From the NCBI GenBank assembly GCA_036272325.1, contig DATAYY010000022.1, positions 23,494-87,493 of the forward strand: DNA of 64,000 nucleotides, given 5' to 3'. This stretch comes from Schlegelella_A sp036272325 (GTDB lineage Bacteria; Pseudomonadota; Gammaproteobacteria; Burkholderiales; Burkholderiaceae_C). Each line of letters begins with the position of its first letter. Within the stretch, counting starts at the first letter, position 1. The position numbers were made by a program, and so were the translations under genes. Below the pieces are notes generated by a model, which saw only the letters and a program-made list of their open reading frames with translations, was not told the DNA's origin and ran no database searches. This document shows, piece after piece, positions 54,452 through 64,000 of the stretch.

Positions 54452-55105
54452 CTACTTGCTGCGCGCTTGCTGCACCAGCTGCTCGACGACCACGAGCGAA
54501 CGCTCCTGCGTGCCGGCCTGGCTCGGCGACGTCATCCAGCGGCCGGCGACGACGAGCGTCGGCACGCTCTCGATCTTGTAGTCGGCGTTCATCTTCTTGG
54601 CCCGCGTCACCGACGTGGCGACCGAGAACGACTTGAACGCAGCCAGGAACTTGCCCGCGTCGACGCCGTTCTTGCCGAGGAAGGCGGCGATGTTTTCGGG
54701 CGTGTCGAGGCGCTGCCGCTCGATGTGGATGGCCTGGAAGATCTTCAGCTGCGCCGCCTGGACTGCGCCGATCGTCTCGAGGGCGTAGTAGGTGTGCATG
54801 AAGTTGTCGGCGTTCATGAGGAACGGCACCGGCACGCGCCGCAGCACCGCCTCCGGCGTCAGCCGCTTTTCCCAGCCCTCGAGCAACGGCTCGAAGGCGC
54901 TGCAGTGCGGGCAGGCGTACGAGAAGAACTCGAGCACTTCCACCTTGCCGGCCGGCACGTTGGTCGGTTGCGGCGTCTCGACCTTGGTGTAGTCCTTGCC
55001 CTCGACCGGGCCGGTGCCTTGCGCAGCGGCGGGGACGAAGGGAGCGGCGCCGGCGACGCCGGCGAGGAAGAGGGCGGTGGAAAGCTGGCGTCGGTTCATG
55101 TTCAT
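54452..55105 (-). CDS. dsbA: Thiol:disulfide interchange protein DsbA
   Basis: This 217-residue periplasmic oxidase introduces disulfides into exported proteins. A signal peptide (about residues 1-29) is followed by the thioredoxin fold, with the C65-P-H-C68 active site in FFSYACPHC. A helical insertion and the cis-Pro region ESVPTLVVAGRW follow. The frame is open upstream, but the signal peptide sets the start at 55105; a nearby ATG two codons inside is possible. Confidence 0.94.
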   Translation of the reverse strand: MNMNRRQLSTALFLAGVAGAAPFVPAAAQGTGPVEGKDYTKVETPQPTNVPAGKVEVLEFFSYACPHCSAFEPLLEGWEKRLTPEAVLRRVPVPFLMNADNFMHTYYALETIGAVQAAQLKIFQAIHIERQRLDTPENIAAFLGKNGVDAGKFLAAFKSFSVATSVTRAKKMNADYKIESVPTLVVAGRWMTSPSQAGTQERSLVVVEQLVQQARSK

Positions 55106-55196
55106 GGCAGTGGCAACGGTTGAAGGGCGATTCAGGCCGACACGGCAAGTTCCCGGCCGCTGCCGGCCGGCGTCCGGGCACCGACGGACGGTGCGC

Positions 55197-55511
55197 TCAA
55201 CGCGGCTGCACCTTGACGCGGATCGTCGCGACCGGCTGGCCGGAGTCGCGCAGGCGCTGCTGCAGATGCGGGACGAGCTGGCGCAGCTTCGCCGCGACGG
55301 CGGCGTTGCTGCAAAGGAGCGACCACCCCTCGTCGTCGACCGGGCCGGCGCTCACCTCGGTCGACAGACCCGAGGGCAGCACCGGCGCGACCGCCGCGAA
55401 CAGGGAGTTCGAGAGGCGGAGGCGCTCGCTCAGGCGCCCGAGCGGGGCGCTTTCCCGCAACGCCTGGGCGATGGGCATCGCCGCAGCGCAGGGACGGGGC
55501 TTGGATGGCAC
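55197..55511 (-). CDS. DUF721 (DciA-like) protein
   Basis: A 104-residue protein of the DUF721 family, which includes the replicative helicase loader DciA in bacteria lacking dnaC. The core LWSLLCSNAAVAAKLRQLVPHLQQRL-like region with WSLLCSN and a basic, beta-rich end (ATIRVKVQPR) fit the shorter betaproteobacterial form found divergent to secA. Whether it loads the helicase here is inference. Confidence 0.75.
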   Translation of the reverse strand: MPSKPRPCAAAMPIAQALRESAPLGRLSERLRLSNSLFAAVAPVLPSGLSTEVSAGPVDDEGWSLLCSNAAVAAKLRQLVPHLQQRLRDSGQPVATIRVKVQPR

Positions 55512-55690
55512 CGTCGCAGTCTAGCCCGAGGGTCGGCTGGTAACATTGAAGGCTCTTTCGCGCCGAGCGGCCGGCGCCCGCTTGCATTGCCCTCGGCCGG
55601 CCGCACCTCGACTTCGGCCCCCGGTTCGGACTGCACTGCGCTCCGCGGCCGGCCGGGCCTTCCAGCCGCCCTTTGCCACCCGCCACACGC

Positions 55691-58513
<2,823 letters not shown>

Positions 58514-58538
58514 CGGCGGCCCTCCCCTGTTGCCGCCG
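58514..58538. other. GC hairpin between secA and the cyclase gene
   Basis: CGGCGGC (58514-58520) and GCCGCCG (58532-58538) form a 7-bp stem with an 11-base loop in the 31-base gap between convergent genes. No T-run accompanies it. Confidence 0.25.
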
Positions 58539-58544
58539 CCCAGG

Positions 58545-59228
58545 TTAGGAATCGAGCGCGAACAGGAAGCGCGGCTCGGCGAGCCCCTTGAAGGTGTGCG
58601 CGTCGCGGCCGCTGAACCGCAGCCCCGATCCGGCGAGAAGATCGCGGACCGTGCTCGAGACCAGGATCTCGCCCTGGCTCGCCGCACCCGTGACGCGCGC
58701 GGCGACGTGTACCGCGACCCCTTCGGCGCGGCCGCCGGCGATCTCGCACTCGCCGGCGTGAACGCCGACGCGGATCGTGAGGCCGATCTCGGCGAGCGCT
58801 GAGCGGACGGCCGCGGCGAACTGGAGCGCGCGGCTCGGCCGATCGAAGACGACGAAGAAGCCGTCGCCGGCGGTGTCCATCTCGATGCCGCCGAAGCGGC
58901 CGAGGTGGCTCCGCACGACGGCGTGGTGCTGCATCAGAAGCCTGCACCACGCGCGGTCGCCGAGGCGCTCGGCGGTTTCGGTCGAGCCGACGATGTCGGT
59001 GAAGAGGAACGTCAGGAGCACGCGCTCGGGACCCTCCGCCGCGGCGATGTCGTTGTCCTGCAATGCCTCACGAAGGTGCGCCGGCGGGACGTCCGCGGCC
59101 GACGGCGCGCCGCCGATGAGGCGAAGGAACGTCGACTCGCCCTTTGTCCCGGGCCGCAGCGGTGCCGCGGCAGGTGGCATGCGTGCGAGCTCGCGGCGGG
59201 GTGCGCTCGAGGGCAGATCACAGAGCAT
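58545..59228 (-). CDS. Class III adenylate/guanylate cyclase domain protein
   Basis: A 227-residue soluble protein with an unassigned N-terminal part (about 1-68) and one class III cyclase homology domain (about 70-200). Metal-binding aspartates are placed at Asp78 (LFTDIVGST) and Asp122 (TAGDGFFVVF). The region GVAVHVAARVTGAA holds the position of the transition-state Asn/Arg segment. The family includes active cAMP or cGMP cyclases and degenerate members; base specificity cannot be read here. It is divergent from a second cyclase-domain gene across 185 bases. Confidence 0.85.
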   Translation of the reverse strand: MLCDLPSSAPRRELARMPPAAAPLRPGTKGESTFLRLIGGAPSAADVPPAHLREALQDNDIAAAEGPERVLLTFLFTDIVGSTETAERLGDRAWCRLLMQHHAVVRSHLGRFGGIEMDTAGDGFFVVFDRPSRALQFAAAVRSALAEIGLTIRVGVHAGECEIAGGRAEGVAVHVAARVTGAASQGEILVSSTVRDLLAGSGLRFSGRDAHTFKGLAEPRFLFALDS

Positions 59229-59413
59229 GGCGACCTCCAGAGTCAGATGTCACACCGCTTCGGTGCGGCACGACGCGACTTTCGGCGCGGGCACCCTATA
59301 AGGTCCTTTGGCGTTGCTAAGACTTCCTAAACCTCCGCACCGTCCCGGGCGGGATGCCGTCGTTGACGGCACACTGGCGCCACTCGATCACCCGCCGCCC
59401 TTTCGCACGACCC

Positions 59414-62302
59414 ATGGCCGCTCTTCACGCCCTGCTTCTGACCGACATCGTCGACAGCACGAAGCTCACGGAAGAGCTCAAGGAAGACGCCGCAACGGCG
59501 CTCTGGTCAGCGCACGACCGGCTCGCCCGAGACCTCATTCCGCGCTGGCGCGGTCGCGAGATCGACAAGACCGACGGCATGCTGCTGCTCTTCGATGCGG
59601 TTCCGGATGCCCTCGGCTATGCGCTTGCCTATCACGCCGCGATCCGCGAGGAGGGGCTCGGCATCAAGGCACGAGCCGGAATTCATCTCGGGCCGATCAG
59701 CCTGCGCGCCAACCCTGCGCATGACGTGGCCCGTGGCGCCAAGCCGATCGAGGTCGATGGCATCGCGCTGCCGATGGTTGCCCGAATCATGTCGATCGCA
59801 GGGGGCGGCCAGACCTTGCTGAGCGAACCCGCGAGGCGGGCATTGGGGCCGTTGCCACTGCGCGTCCGATCGCATGGCCATTGGCTCATGCACGGGATTG
59901 CCGAGCCGATCGAGCTGTTCGAAGTCGCCGACGACGGCGCCCGGTTCACGACCCCGCCAGACGGTGCGAAGGCGTATCGCGTCGTGCGGCAGGGAGATCT
60001 TTGGCAACCGTTGCGAGACATCCGCCATAGCCTCCCGGCCGAGCGCGATACCTTCGTCGGTCGGGAGACACTCCTCGAGGTGCTGGCGAGCAAGGTCGAC
60101 GCCGATGCCAGGCTCATCTCGGTGCTCGGGATGGGTGGTGTTGGCAAGACCCGACTGGTGACGCGCTTTGCCTGGACGCGGCGGGCAGAGTGTCCTGGCG
60201 GGGCCTGGTTCTGCGACCTGTCGCAGGCGCGCGGGGTCGACGGCATCCTCTTCGCCGTCGCCCAGGGGCTCGACGTGCCTCTCGGCCAGTCCGACCTAGT
60301 CGCTCAGCTCGGGCGGGCGATCGCAGGCCGCGGCAAGTGCCTGGTCGTGCTCGACAACTTCGAGCAGGTCGCCAAGTACGCGGAGGAAACGCTCGGCCGT
60401 TGGCTCGAACGAGCTCCGCTCGCGCAGTTCATCGTCACGACCCGGGAGGTGCTCGGCATCGTCGGCGAAGAGATCCTCGCCGTCCCCCCGCTCGACGGTG
60501 AGGACGCCGTCGAGCTGTTTCTGAAGCGCGCCGACGCGGCGCGCCATGGCTATCGGCCGGGCCCGGAGGATCTGAGCGCCGTCGCGCAGCTGGTCAAGGT
60601 GCTGGACGGCCTCCCCCTGGCGATCGAGCTCGCGGCGGCGCGCGTGCGCGTGATGGCGCCGCGGACCTTGCTCGCGCGCATGAAGGATCGATTCGATGTC
60701 CTCCTCTCGCACGCCGGAAGACGCGATCGTCAGGCGACGCTGCGCGCGGCGTTCGACTGGTCCTGGGAATTGCTCAGCGAATCGGAGAAGGCGGCGCTCG
60801 CACGTCTCTCGGTCTTCGAGGGCGGCTTCACCCTCGAGTCCGCGGCCGCGGTCGTCGGTGCGACGGCAGCGGTCGACGACACCCCATCGGTCATCGATCT
60901 CGTCCAGTGGCTCGTCGACAAGAGCTTCATCCGCCAGGTCAACGACGAGCGCTTCGACCTTCTGGAAAGCGTGCGCGAATACGCAGCCCAGCACCTGCGA
61001 ACAGAGAACCGGTTCGAGGGGAGCGGGCCGGCGTGCGAAGCGGAGGCGCGCATGCGGCACTGGCGCTACTTCGCAACGCTCGACGAGCACGCCGCGGTCG
61101 CGAACCGATGTGCCGCGCTCAGCAACCTCGTCGCTGCATGTCGCGCCGCTGCCCAGTCGGGCGACGCAGCCTCGGCGATCGGCTGCCTCGTCGCAGCATG
61201 GACGGCGCTGAGGCTAACGGGCCCCTACCGCGCCGCCGTCGATCTTGCTGCGCTGGTCGAACGGACGAGCAGGCTGAGCGACGGCGAACAGGCGTGGCTG
61301 CACTGGGTCGCCGGCGATGCGCTCGATACCCTCGGCGATGTGGACGCCGCGCGTCGACGGGTCGAGCGGGGCCTGCGGCTTGCCCGGCAAGCGGAGGATC
61401 CGATTTGCACGGCACGCTTGCTGATCGTTCGCGGCAGCCGCCAGGGGCTGGACGGCGAGCTCGACGGCGCGCTGGCGAGCCTGACCGAGGCCCATCACCT
61501 GGGCGAGACGCAGGGCAATCAGGCGGTGCAAACAGCGGCCTTGATCGTCCTCGCGCGATTGATGGAATACCAGTCGCGCTTCGCGGAGTCACGCAACTAC
61601 AACTGGCAAGCCCTCGCGCTCGCGAGCTCGCGCGGCGATCGGCGCACCGAAGGCGGGGTTCTCGGCAACCTCGGCGGCATCCACCACGCCTTGGGCGAGT
61701 TGGAGCACGCACGCAGCCACTACGAACGCGCGCTCGCGATCGCCAGCGAAGTCGGCGACCGGCGCTGGGAAGGCAATGGGCACTGCAACCTCGGCCTCCT
61801 CTATCAGGAGCAGGGGCGCAACGAGGAGGCACGCGCGCAATTCGACCTGGCGCTGAACACGGCGCGCGAGGTCGGCCACGTGCGCCTTGCCAACATCGTG
61901 CTCTGCAATCTCGGCATCCTGCTCACGGCCGAAGGCCGCTTGGCGGAGGCCGCTCAACATCTCGACGAAGCAGCGCACGGCGCGGTCGCCTCGTCCGATC
62001 GTCGCGTCGAAGGACAGATTCGTGGCTACCTCGCGCTCGTGCTCGCGAAACAGGGCCTGTTGCAGGACGCGCGCGACATGGCGGATCGGGGCGAGAGCCT
62101 CTTGGTCGCTAGCGCCGACCCGCTGAGCCATGCCCTGCTGCTTTGCGATCGCGCCGAGATCGAGCTGCTCGCGTCTGCGCCCGCGGCAGCGGAGGCTGCG
62201 ATGCAGCGCGCCAGGCGCATCGCCGACGAGATCGACTGCGGCCCGGACTCCGAGCTGCGCCGCCGCCTTGCGGCGATCGGCGCCGCCTCCACCGTTCGCT
62301 GA
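59414..62302 (+). CDS. Cyclase-homology/NB-ARC ATPase/TPR (STAND-type) signalling protein
   Basis: A 962-residue multidomain protein. The class III cyclase-like domain (about 4-175) has Asp11 (LLTDIVDST) and Asp54 (EIDKTDGML) at the metal positions, though the usual G-D-G is shortened to D-G. The NB-ARC-type ATPase has the P-loop GMGGVGKT (239-246), Walker B LVVLDN (Asp314) and GLPLA (399-403). A winged-helix region follows (about 430-530), then TPR-type helical repeats (about 590-940) with GNLGGIHHALGELEHA and CNLGLLYQEQGRNEEA. Such STAND proteins switch on ligand binding. The ATG at 59414 is preferred over one at 59354. TATAAG at 59297-59302 is a possible -10. Confidence 0.85.
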   Translation: MAALHALLLTDIVDSTKLTEELKEDAATALWSAHDRLARDLIPRWRGREIDKTDGMLLLFDAVPDALGYALAYHAAIREEGLGIKARAGIHLGPISLRANPAHDVARGAKPIEVDGIALPMVARIMSIAGGGQTLLSEPARRALGPLPLRVRSHGHWLMHGIAEPIELFEVADDGARFTTPPDGAKAYRVVRQGDLWQPLRDIRHSLPAERDTFVGRETLLEVLASKVDADARLISVLGMGGVGKTRLVTRFAWTRRAECPGGAWFCDLSQARGVDGILFAVAQGLDVPLGQSDLVAQLGRAIAGRGKCLVVLDNFEQVAKYAEETLGRWLERAPLAQFIVTTREVLGIVGEEILAVPPLDGEDAVELFLKRADAARHGYRPGPEDLSAVAQLVKVLDGLPLAIELAAARVRVMAPRTLLARMKDRFDVLLSHAGRRDRQATLRAAFDWSWELLSESEKAALARLSVFEGGFTLESAAAVVGATAAVDDTPSVIDLVQWLVDKSFIRQVNDERFDLLESVREYAAQHLRTENRFEGSGPACEAEARMRHWRYFATLDEHAAVANRCAALSNLVAACRAAAQSGDAASAIGCLVAAWTALRLTGPYRAAVDLAALVERTSRLSDGEQAWLHWVAGDALDTLGDVDAARRRVERGLRLARQAEDPICTARLLIVRGSRQGLDGELDGALASLTEAHHLGETQGNQAVQTAALIVLARLMEYQSRFAESRNYNWQALALASSRGDRRTEGGVLGNLGGIHHALGELEHARSHYERALAIASEVGDRRWEGNGHCNLGLLYQEQGRNEEARAQFDLALNTAREVGHVRLANIVLCNLGILLTAEGRLAEAAQHLDEAAHGAVASSDRRVEGQIRGYLALVLAKQGLLQDARDMADRGESLLVASADPLSHALLLCDRAEIELLASAPAAAEAAMQRARRIADEIDCGPDSELRRRLAAIGAASTVR

Positions 62303-62319
62303 GTCTGCGGCGCCGCCCG

Positions 62320-62991
62320 TCAGTCGTTGGCGATCCTCGGGTCTGGCGTCCCGCAGACGGACACCTTCTCCATCGCCGTTCCCGCGTTGTCCGTGCGCAC
62401 GACGACGGGGATGTAGACCGCCTCGCCGATCATCGTGTGCTTGTTCTTGAGACGCCACCTCGTTGGGTTCACTGGAGTGGTTCCGTCGCCAAGAGCTCCG
62501 CTGTGCATCTGCTTGTTCTTGTCGCTCAAGATGATGATGCCGGGTGCCTTGGTAAGGTATTTCGAGGCGTCGTAGAAAGTGAACGTCGTGCCAGCCGGCG
62601 GCGGGTTCACCGGGCTCAGCGACCAGACGACGGTTTTCTCGGTATCCGTGCCCGTGGTTCCCGACAACGAGACAGTCTCGGGGAACAGGCCCACGCAATA
62701 CTCGGTTCCGCTCGAGTCGCTCACCAGGACGATGGGCACCTCGATCACGCACACACCGCCGACCTGGATGGCACAGGTGATGGGGGGAGTGAACAGGACG
62801 GAGCGAAGCTCCATGAACTTCAGGAACTGCGCCTTCTGCTCATCGGTGATCGTGATGTGCGACCTTTCCGAATACACGATCGCCGGCTGGTTCGATCGCT
62901 TCGCCTTCTCGTTCGGCGGCGGTGCCGCAACGACGCTCACGCAAAAAAAGGCCAAGACGCAGGCTGCCACTGTTCTTTGAAGACGCTTCAC
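62320..62991 (-). CDS. Exported protein with C-terminal DPRIAND tail, unknown family
   Basis: A 223-residue protein with a signal peptide (about residues 1-23, ending VVAAP). Cysteines 73, 81, 99 and 213 remain after cleavage and could form two disulfides. The middle is beta-rich and Thr/Ser-rich. Trp123 in VVWSLS and Trp179 in TRWRLKNKH are landmarks shared with the divergent neighbour, and the protein ends CGTPDPRIAND. It starts with GTG at 62991 after GGAGG (62996-63000). The frame is open further upstream, but the signal peptide sets the start. It stops 17 bases from the convergent STAND gene. I do not recognise the family. Confidence 0.75.
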   Translation of the reverse strand: MKRLQRTVAACVLAFFCVSVVAAPPPNEKAKRSNQPAIVYSERSHITITDEQKAQFLKFMELRSVLFTPPITCAIQVGGVCVIEVPIVLVSDSSGTEYCVGLFPETVSLSGTTGTDTEKTVVWSLSPVNPPPAGTTFTFYDASKYLTKAPGIIILSDKNKQMHSGALGDGTTPVNPTRWRLKNKHTMIGEAVYIPVVVRTDNAGTAMEKVSVCGTPDPRIAND

Positions 62992-62995
62992 AGAA

Positions 62996-63000
62996 CCTCC
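62996..63000 (-). promoter_or_regulatory. Ribosome binding site deciding the GTG start at 62991
   Basis: GGAGG on the minus strand lies four bases ahead of the GTG, supporting a start where the signal peptide begins. Confidence 0.55.
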
Positions 63001-63040
63001 GCTTGGTTGAAGTTCGTTCCTCCTCGGCTGGACGACAGGA

Positions 63041-63069
63041 ACTGTATGCGAGGGTCGGCCGGCGGCCAA
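63041..63069 (-). promoter_or_regulatory. Candidate promoter of the DPRIAND-tail gene
   Basis: On the minus strand, TTGGCC (63069 to 63064) and TACAGT (63046 to 63041) are 17 bases apart and about 50 bases ahead of the GTG start. Each hexamer matches the sigma-70 consensus at four of six positions. Confidence 0.35.
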
Positions 63070-63132
63070 CATCAAAGTTGAGAATGGCGGTGCCGGGCTG
63101 GGCGCCGACCTGCGCGTGATCGCAATCTGTCG

Positions 63133-63161
63133 TTGACCTGTTCGAGCTTGTCCTCTACCGT
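63133..63161 (+). promoter_or_regulatory. Candidate promoter of the DPRISND-tail gene
   Basis: TTGACC (63133-63138) and TACCGT (63156-63161) are 17 bases apart and about 58 bases ahead of the TTG start at 63219. The -35 is good and the -10 weak. Confidence 0.4.
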
Positions 63162-63206
63162 GTGCGCCATGCCGCCCCCCGCGTCGGGGTCGCGAAGCGT
63201 TCAACC

Positions 63207-63214
63207 GGGAGGGA
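63207..63214 (+). promoter_or_regulatory. Strong ribosome binding site ahead of a TTG start
   Basis: GGGAGGGA ends four bases before the TTG at 63219. It selects that TTG over other in-frame starts upstream, because the membrane segment begins right after it. Confidence 0.65.
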
Positions 63215-63218
63215 CGAC

Positions 63219-63662
63219 TTGAAAACCCAAACCATCGCAGTCGTGGCCGGCGTCGTCGTCGTCGCACTCGTTGCCGCGTACCAGTTCTTTCCGAGGACCG
63301 GGCACCAGCAGTGCGACGACGACTACGCCACCTACTGCAGCTCGGGCACTTGCGAGCTGACAGTCACGCTAGACGCATGTCTACCCAGTGCGGTCCACGT
63401 GGTTCCGGACACGCTGCACGTGTGCAACAACAACCAGCCGCTCAACTGGACGATCAAGACGGTGGGCTACGTGTTCGATAGCCCGAGCGGAATCGATTTC
63501 AAGGGCAACAAGGATTTCGACAAGGAAACGCCGAACGGTGCCTCCTATTCATGGCGGGACAAGCATGGCAAAAAGGACCCCGACATCGAGTATGGCTTCC
63601 GCATCTTGAAGGATGGAGGCGGCCCATGCACCAGGTCCGACCCGCGCATCAGCAACGATTGA
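63219..63662 (+). CDS. Membrane-anchored protein with C-terminal DPRISND tail, unknown family
   Basis: A 147-residue protein with an N-terminal hydrophobic segment (about residues 5-21) as anchor or uncleaved signal. A Cys-rich start follows (Cys32, 40, 45, 54, 69). The landmarks P-D-T-L, Trp77 in LNWTIK, Gly91-Ile-Asp, Trp112 in YSWRDKH, IEYGFRIL, Cys137 and the terminal DPRISND occur in the same order as in the divergent neighbour, so the two are probably distant paralogues. It starts at TTG 63219. The family is not one I recognise. Six periplasmic cysteines suggest disulfides. Confidence 0.72.
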   Translation: MKTQTIAVVAGVVVVALVAAYQFFPRTGHQQCDDDYATYCSSGTCELTVTLDACLPSAVHVVPDTLHVCNNNQPLNWTIKTVGYVFDSPSGIDFKGNKDFDKETPNGASYSWRDKHGKKDPDIEYGFRILKDGGGPCTRSDPRISND

Positions 63663-64000
63663 TCGCCTGGCCGCTTCGTTCGCGACCGCGGTCCAGCGAA
63701 ATGTTTTGGGGCTGGTTTCCCGCCGACTAGTCGGAACGGCGGCTACCCGTCACTGCCCCGCCGCGCCGACTTCAGTGTCAGCAATGCACGGTTGCCGTCG
63801 ACTGCGGTCAAGCTGGGTGCTCACGGTACTTGGCGCGTTGCGGTCATCGGCGCGACCGCCGTCGACGGCGGCGACCAGCCGATTTCTGGAGTACTGCGGA
63901 CGTTGTCGCCGCGCCGGGCGCCGCGGGCACCCGAACGTCGCGGCTGTGCTCGTCCCGTCGCCGCGGCATTCACGGGGCCGCCTCACCAGGGGTAGTTGCG
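63663..64000. other. Right-edge stretch without a recognisable gene
   Basis: 338 bases in which no reading frame on either strand looks like a known protein or carries a ribosome site. A 12-bp perfect palindrome CCGACTAGTCGG lies at 63723-63734. A minus-strand frame entering from the edge ends at a TGA at 63983-63985, after codons for N-Y-P-W, and could be the last residues of a gene beyond the window, but it is too short to judge. Confidence 0.5.

Noticed and set aside
59414..62302. STAND protein as an anti-phage defence gene
   Set aside because: The architecture is also common in ordinary signalling. No nuclease or toxin effector is fused, and no other defence genes are nearby.
63723..63734. 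12-bp palindrome CCGACTAGTCGG as an operator or attachment site
   Set aside because: It occurs once, has no T-run, no adjacent integrase and no gene start near it. Palindromes of this size occur by chance.
63792..63995. A 67-codon plus-strand open frame at the right edge
   Set aside because: No ribosome site, Arg/Ala/Pro-rich translation typical of noncoding high-GC DNA, and no recognisable motif.

Overview
The window is a dense, GC-rich chromosomal segment (upper 60s % GC by eye) from a betaproteobacterium, most likely of the order Burkholderiales or close to it. This rests on gene content and order: petABC with sspA/sspB, rnr-tonB-aroE-mtgA, accB-accC-prmA-DUF3426, hisIE-DUF4870-HIT-tatABC-degS, dusB-fis-purH, argB-nucleotidase-slmA, a Bug-type solute-binding protein and a phasin. 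I see no rRNA, insertion sequence, prophage or CRISPR array. There is one tRNA, Thr(TGT). Most genes sit in tight operons with 1-4 base overlaps, and several begin with GTG or TTG.

Layout. 1-2612: the 3' end of ftsY, a DUF2726 gene and ffh. 2649-7703: a plus-strand run of a CcsA-like cytochrome c assembly protein, a PP0621-family protein, the type IV pilus two-component pair pilS/pilR, and ampD. 7787-12251: the class Ia ribonucleotide reductase genes nrdA and nrdB, behind a promoter that carries two NrdR-box-like sites 31 bp apart. 12455-12934: a lysine/alanine-repeat histone H1-like protein with a terminator. 13072-18369 (minus): accB-accC-prmA-DUF3426-pfkB-type kinase-small membrane protein. 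18476-24162 (minus): rnr-tonB-aroE-mtgA-conserved gene-TlpA-like redoxin. 24230-29349 (minus): dusB-fis-purH-plsC-cdsA-like-ruvC.

29455-36028: a YqaA-type membrane protein, a phasin, a two-domain SDR resembling fatty acyl-CoA reductases, an exported one-Cys MsrA, and an FAD oxidoreductase linked to a Bug solute-binding protein. 36095-39252: argB, a pyrimidine 5'-nucleotidase, slmA and a PdeM-like phosphoesterase. 39259-43732: DUF815 ATPase-mutT-hisI-hisE-DUF4870-HIT-tatABC. 43729-49186: a DegS-like protease, pdxA, a DUF1631 protein and mscL. 49351-53559: petABC (cytochrome bc1), sspA and sspB. 53642-55511: tRNA-Thr, a membrane protein, dsbA and a DUF721 protein. 55691-58513: secA.

The last 5.5 kb is accessory in character. 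It holds two divergent genes with class III nucleotide-cyclase domains, one fused to an NB-ARC-type ATPase and TPR repeats. Next to them is a divergent pair of small exported or membrane-anchored proteins of unknown function. These two differ in length but share an ordered set of landmarks and nearly the same C-terminus (Cys-x3-Asp-Pro-Arg-Ile-[Ala/Ser]-Asn-Asp). That pair and the cyclase pair are the best candidates for undescribed biology here. The remainder is core metabolism, secretion, envelope and respiration genes.
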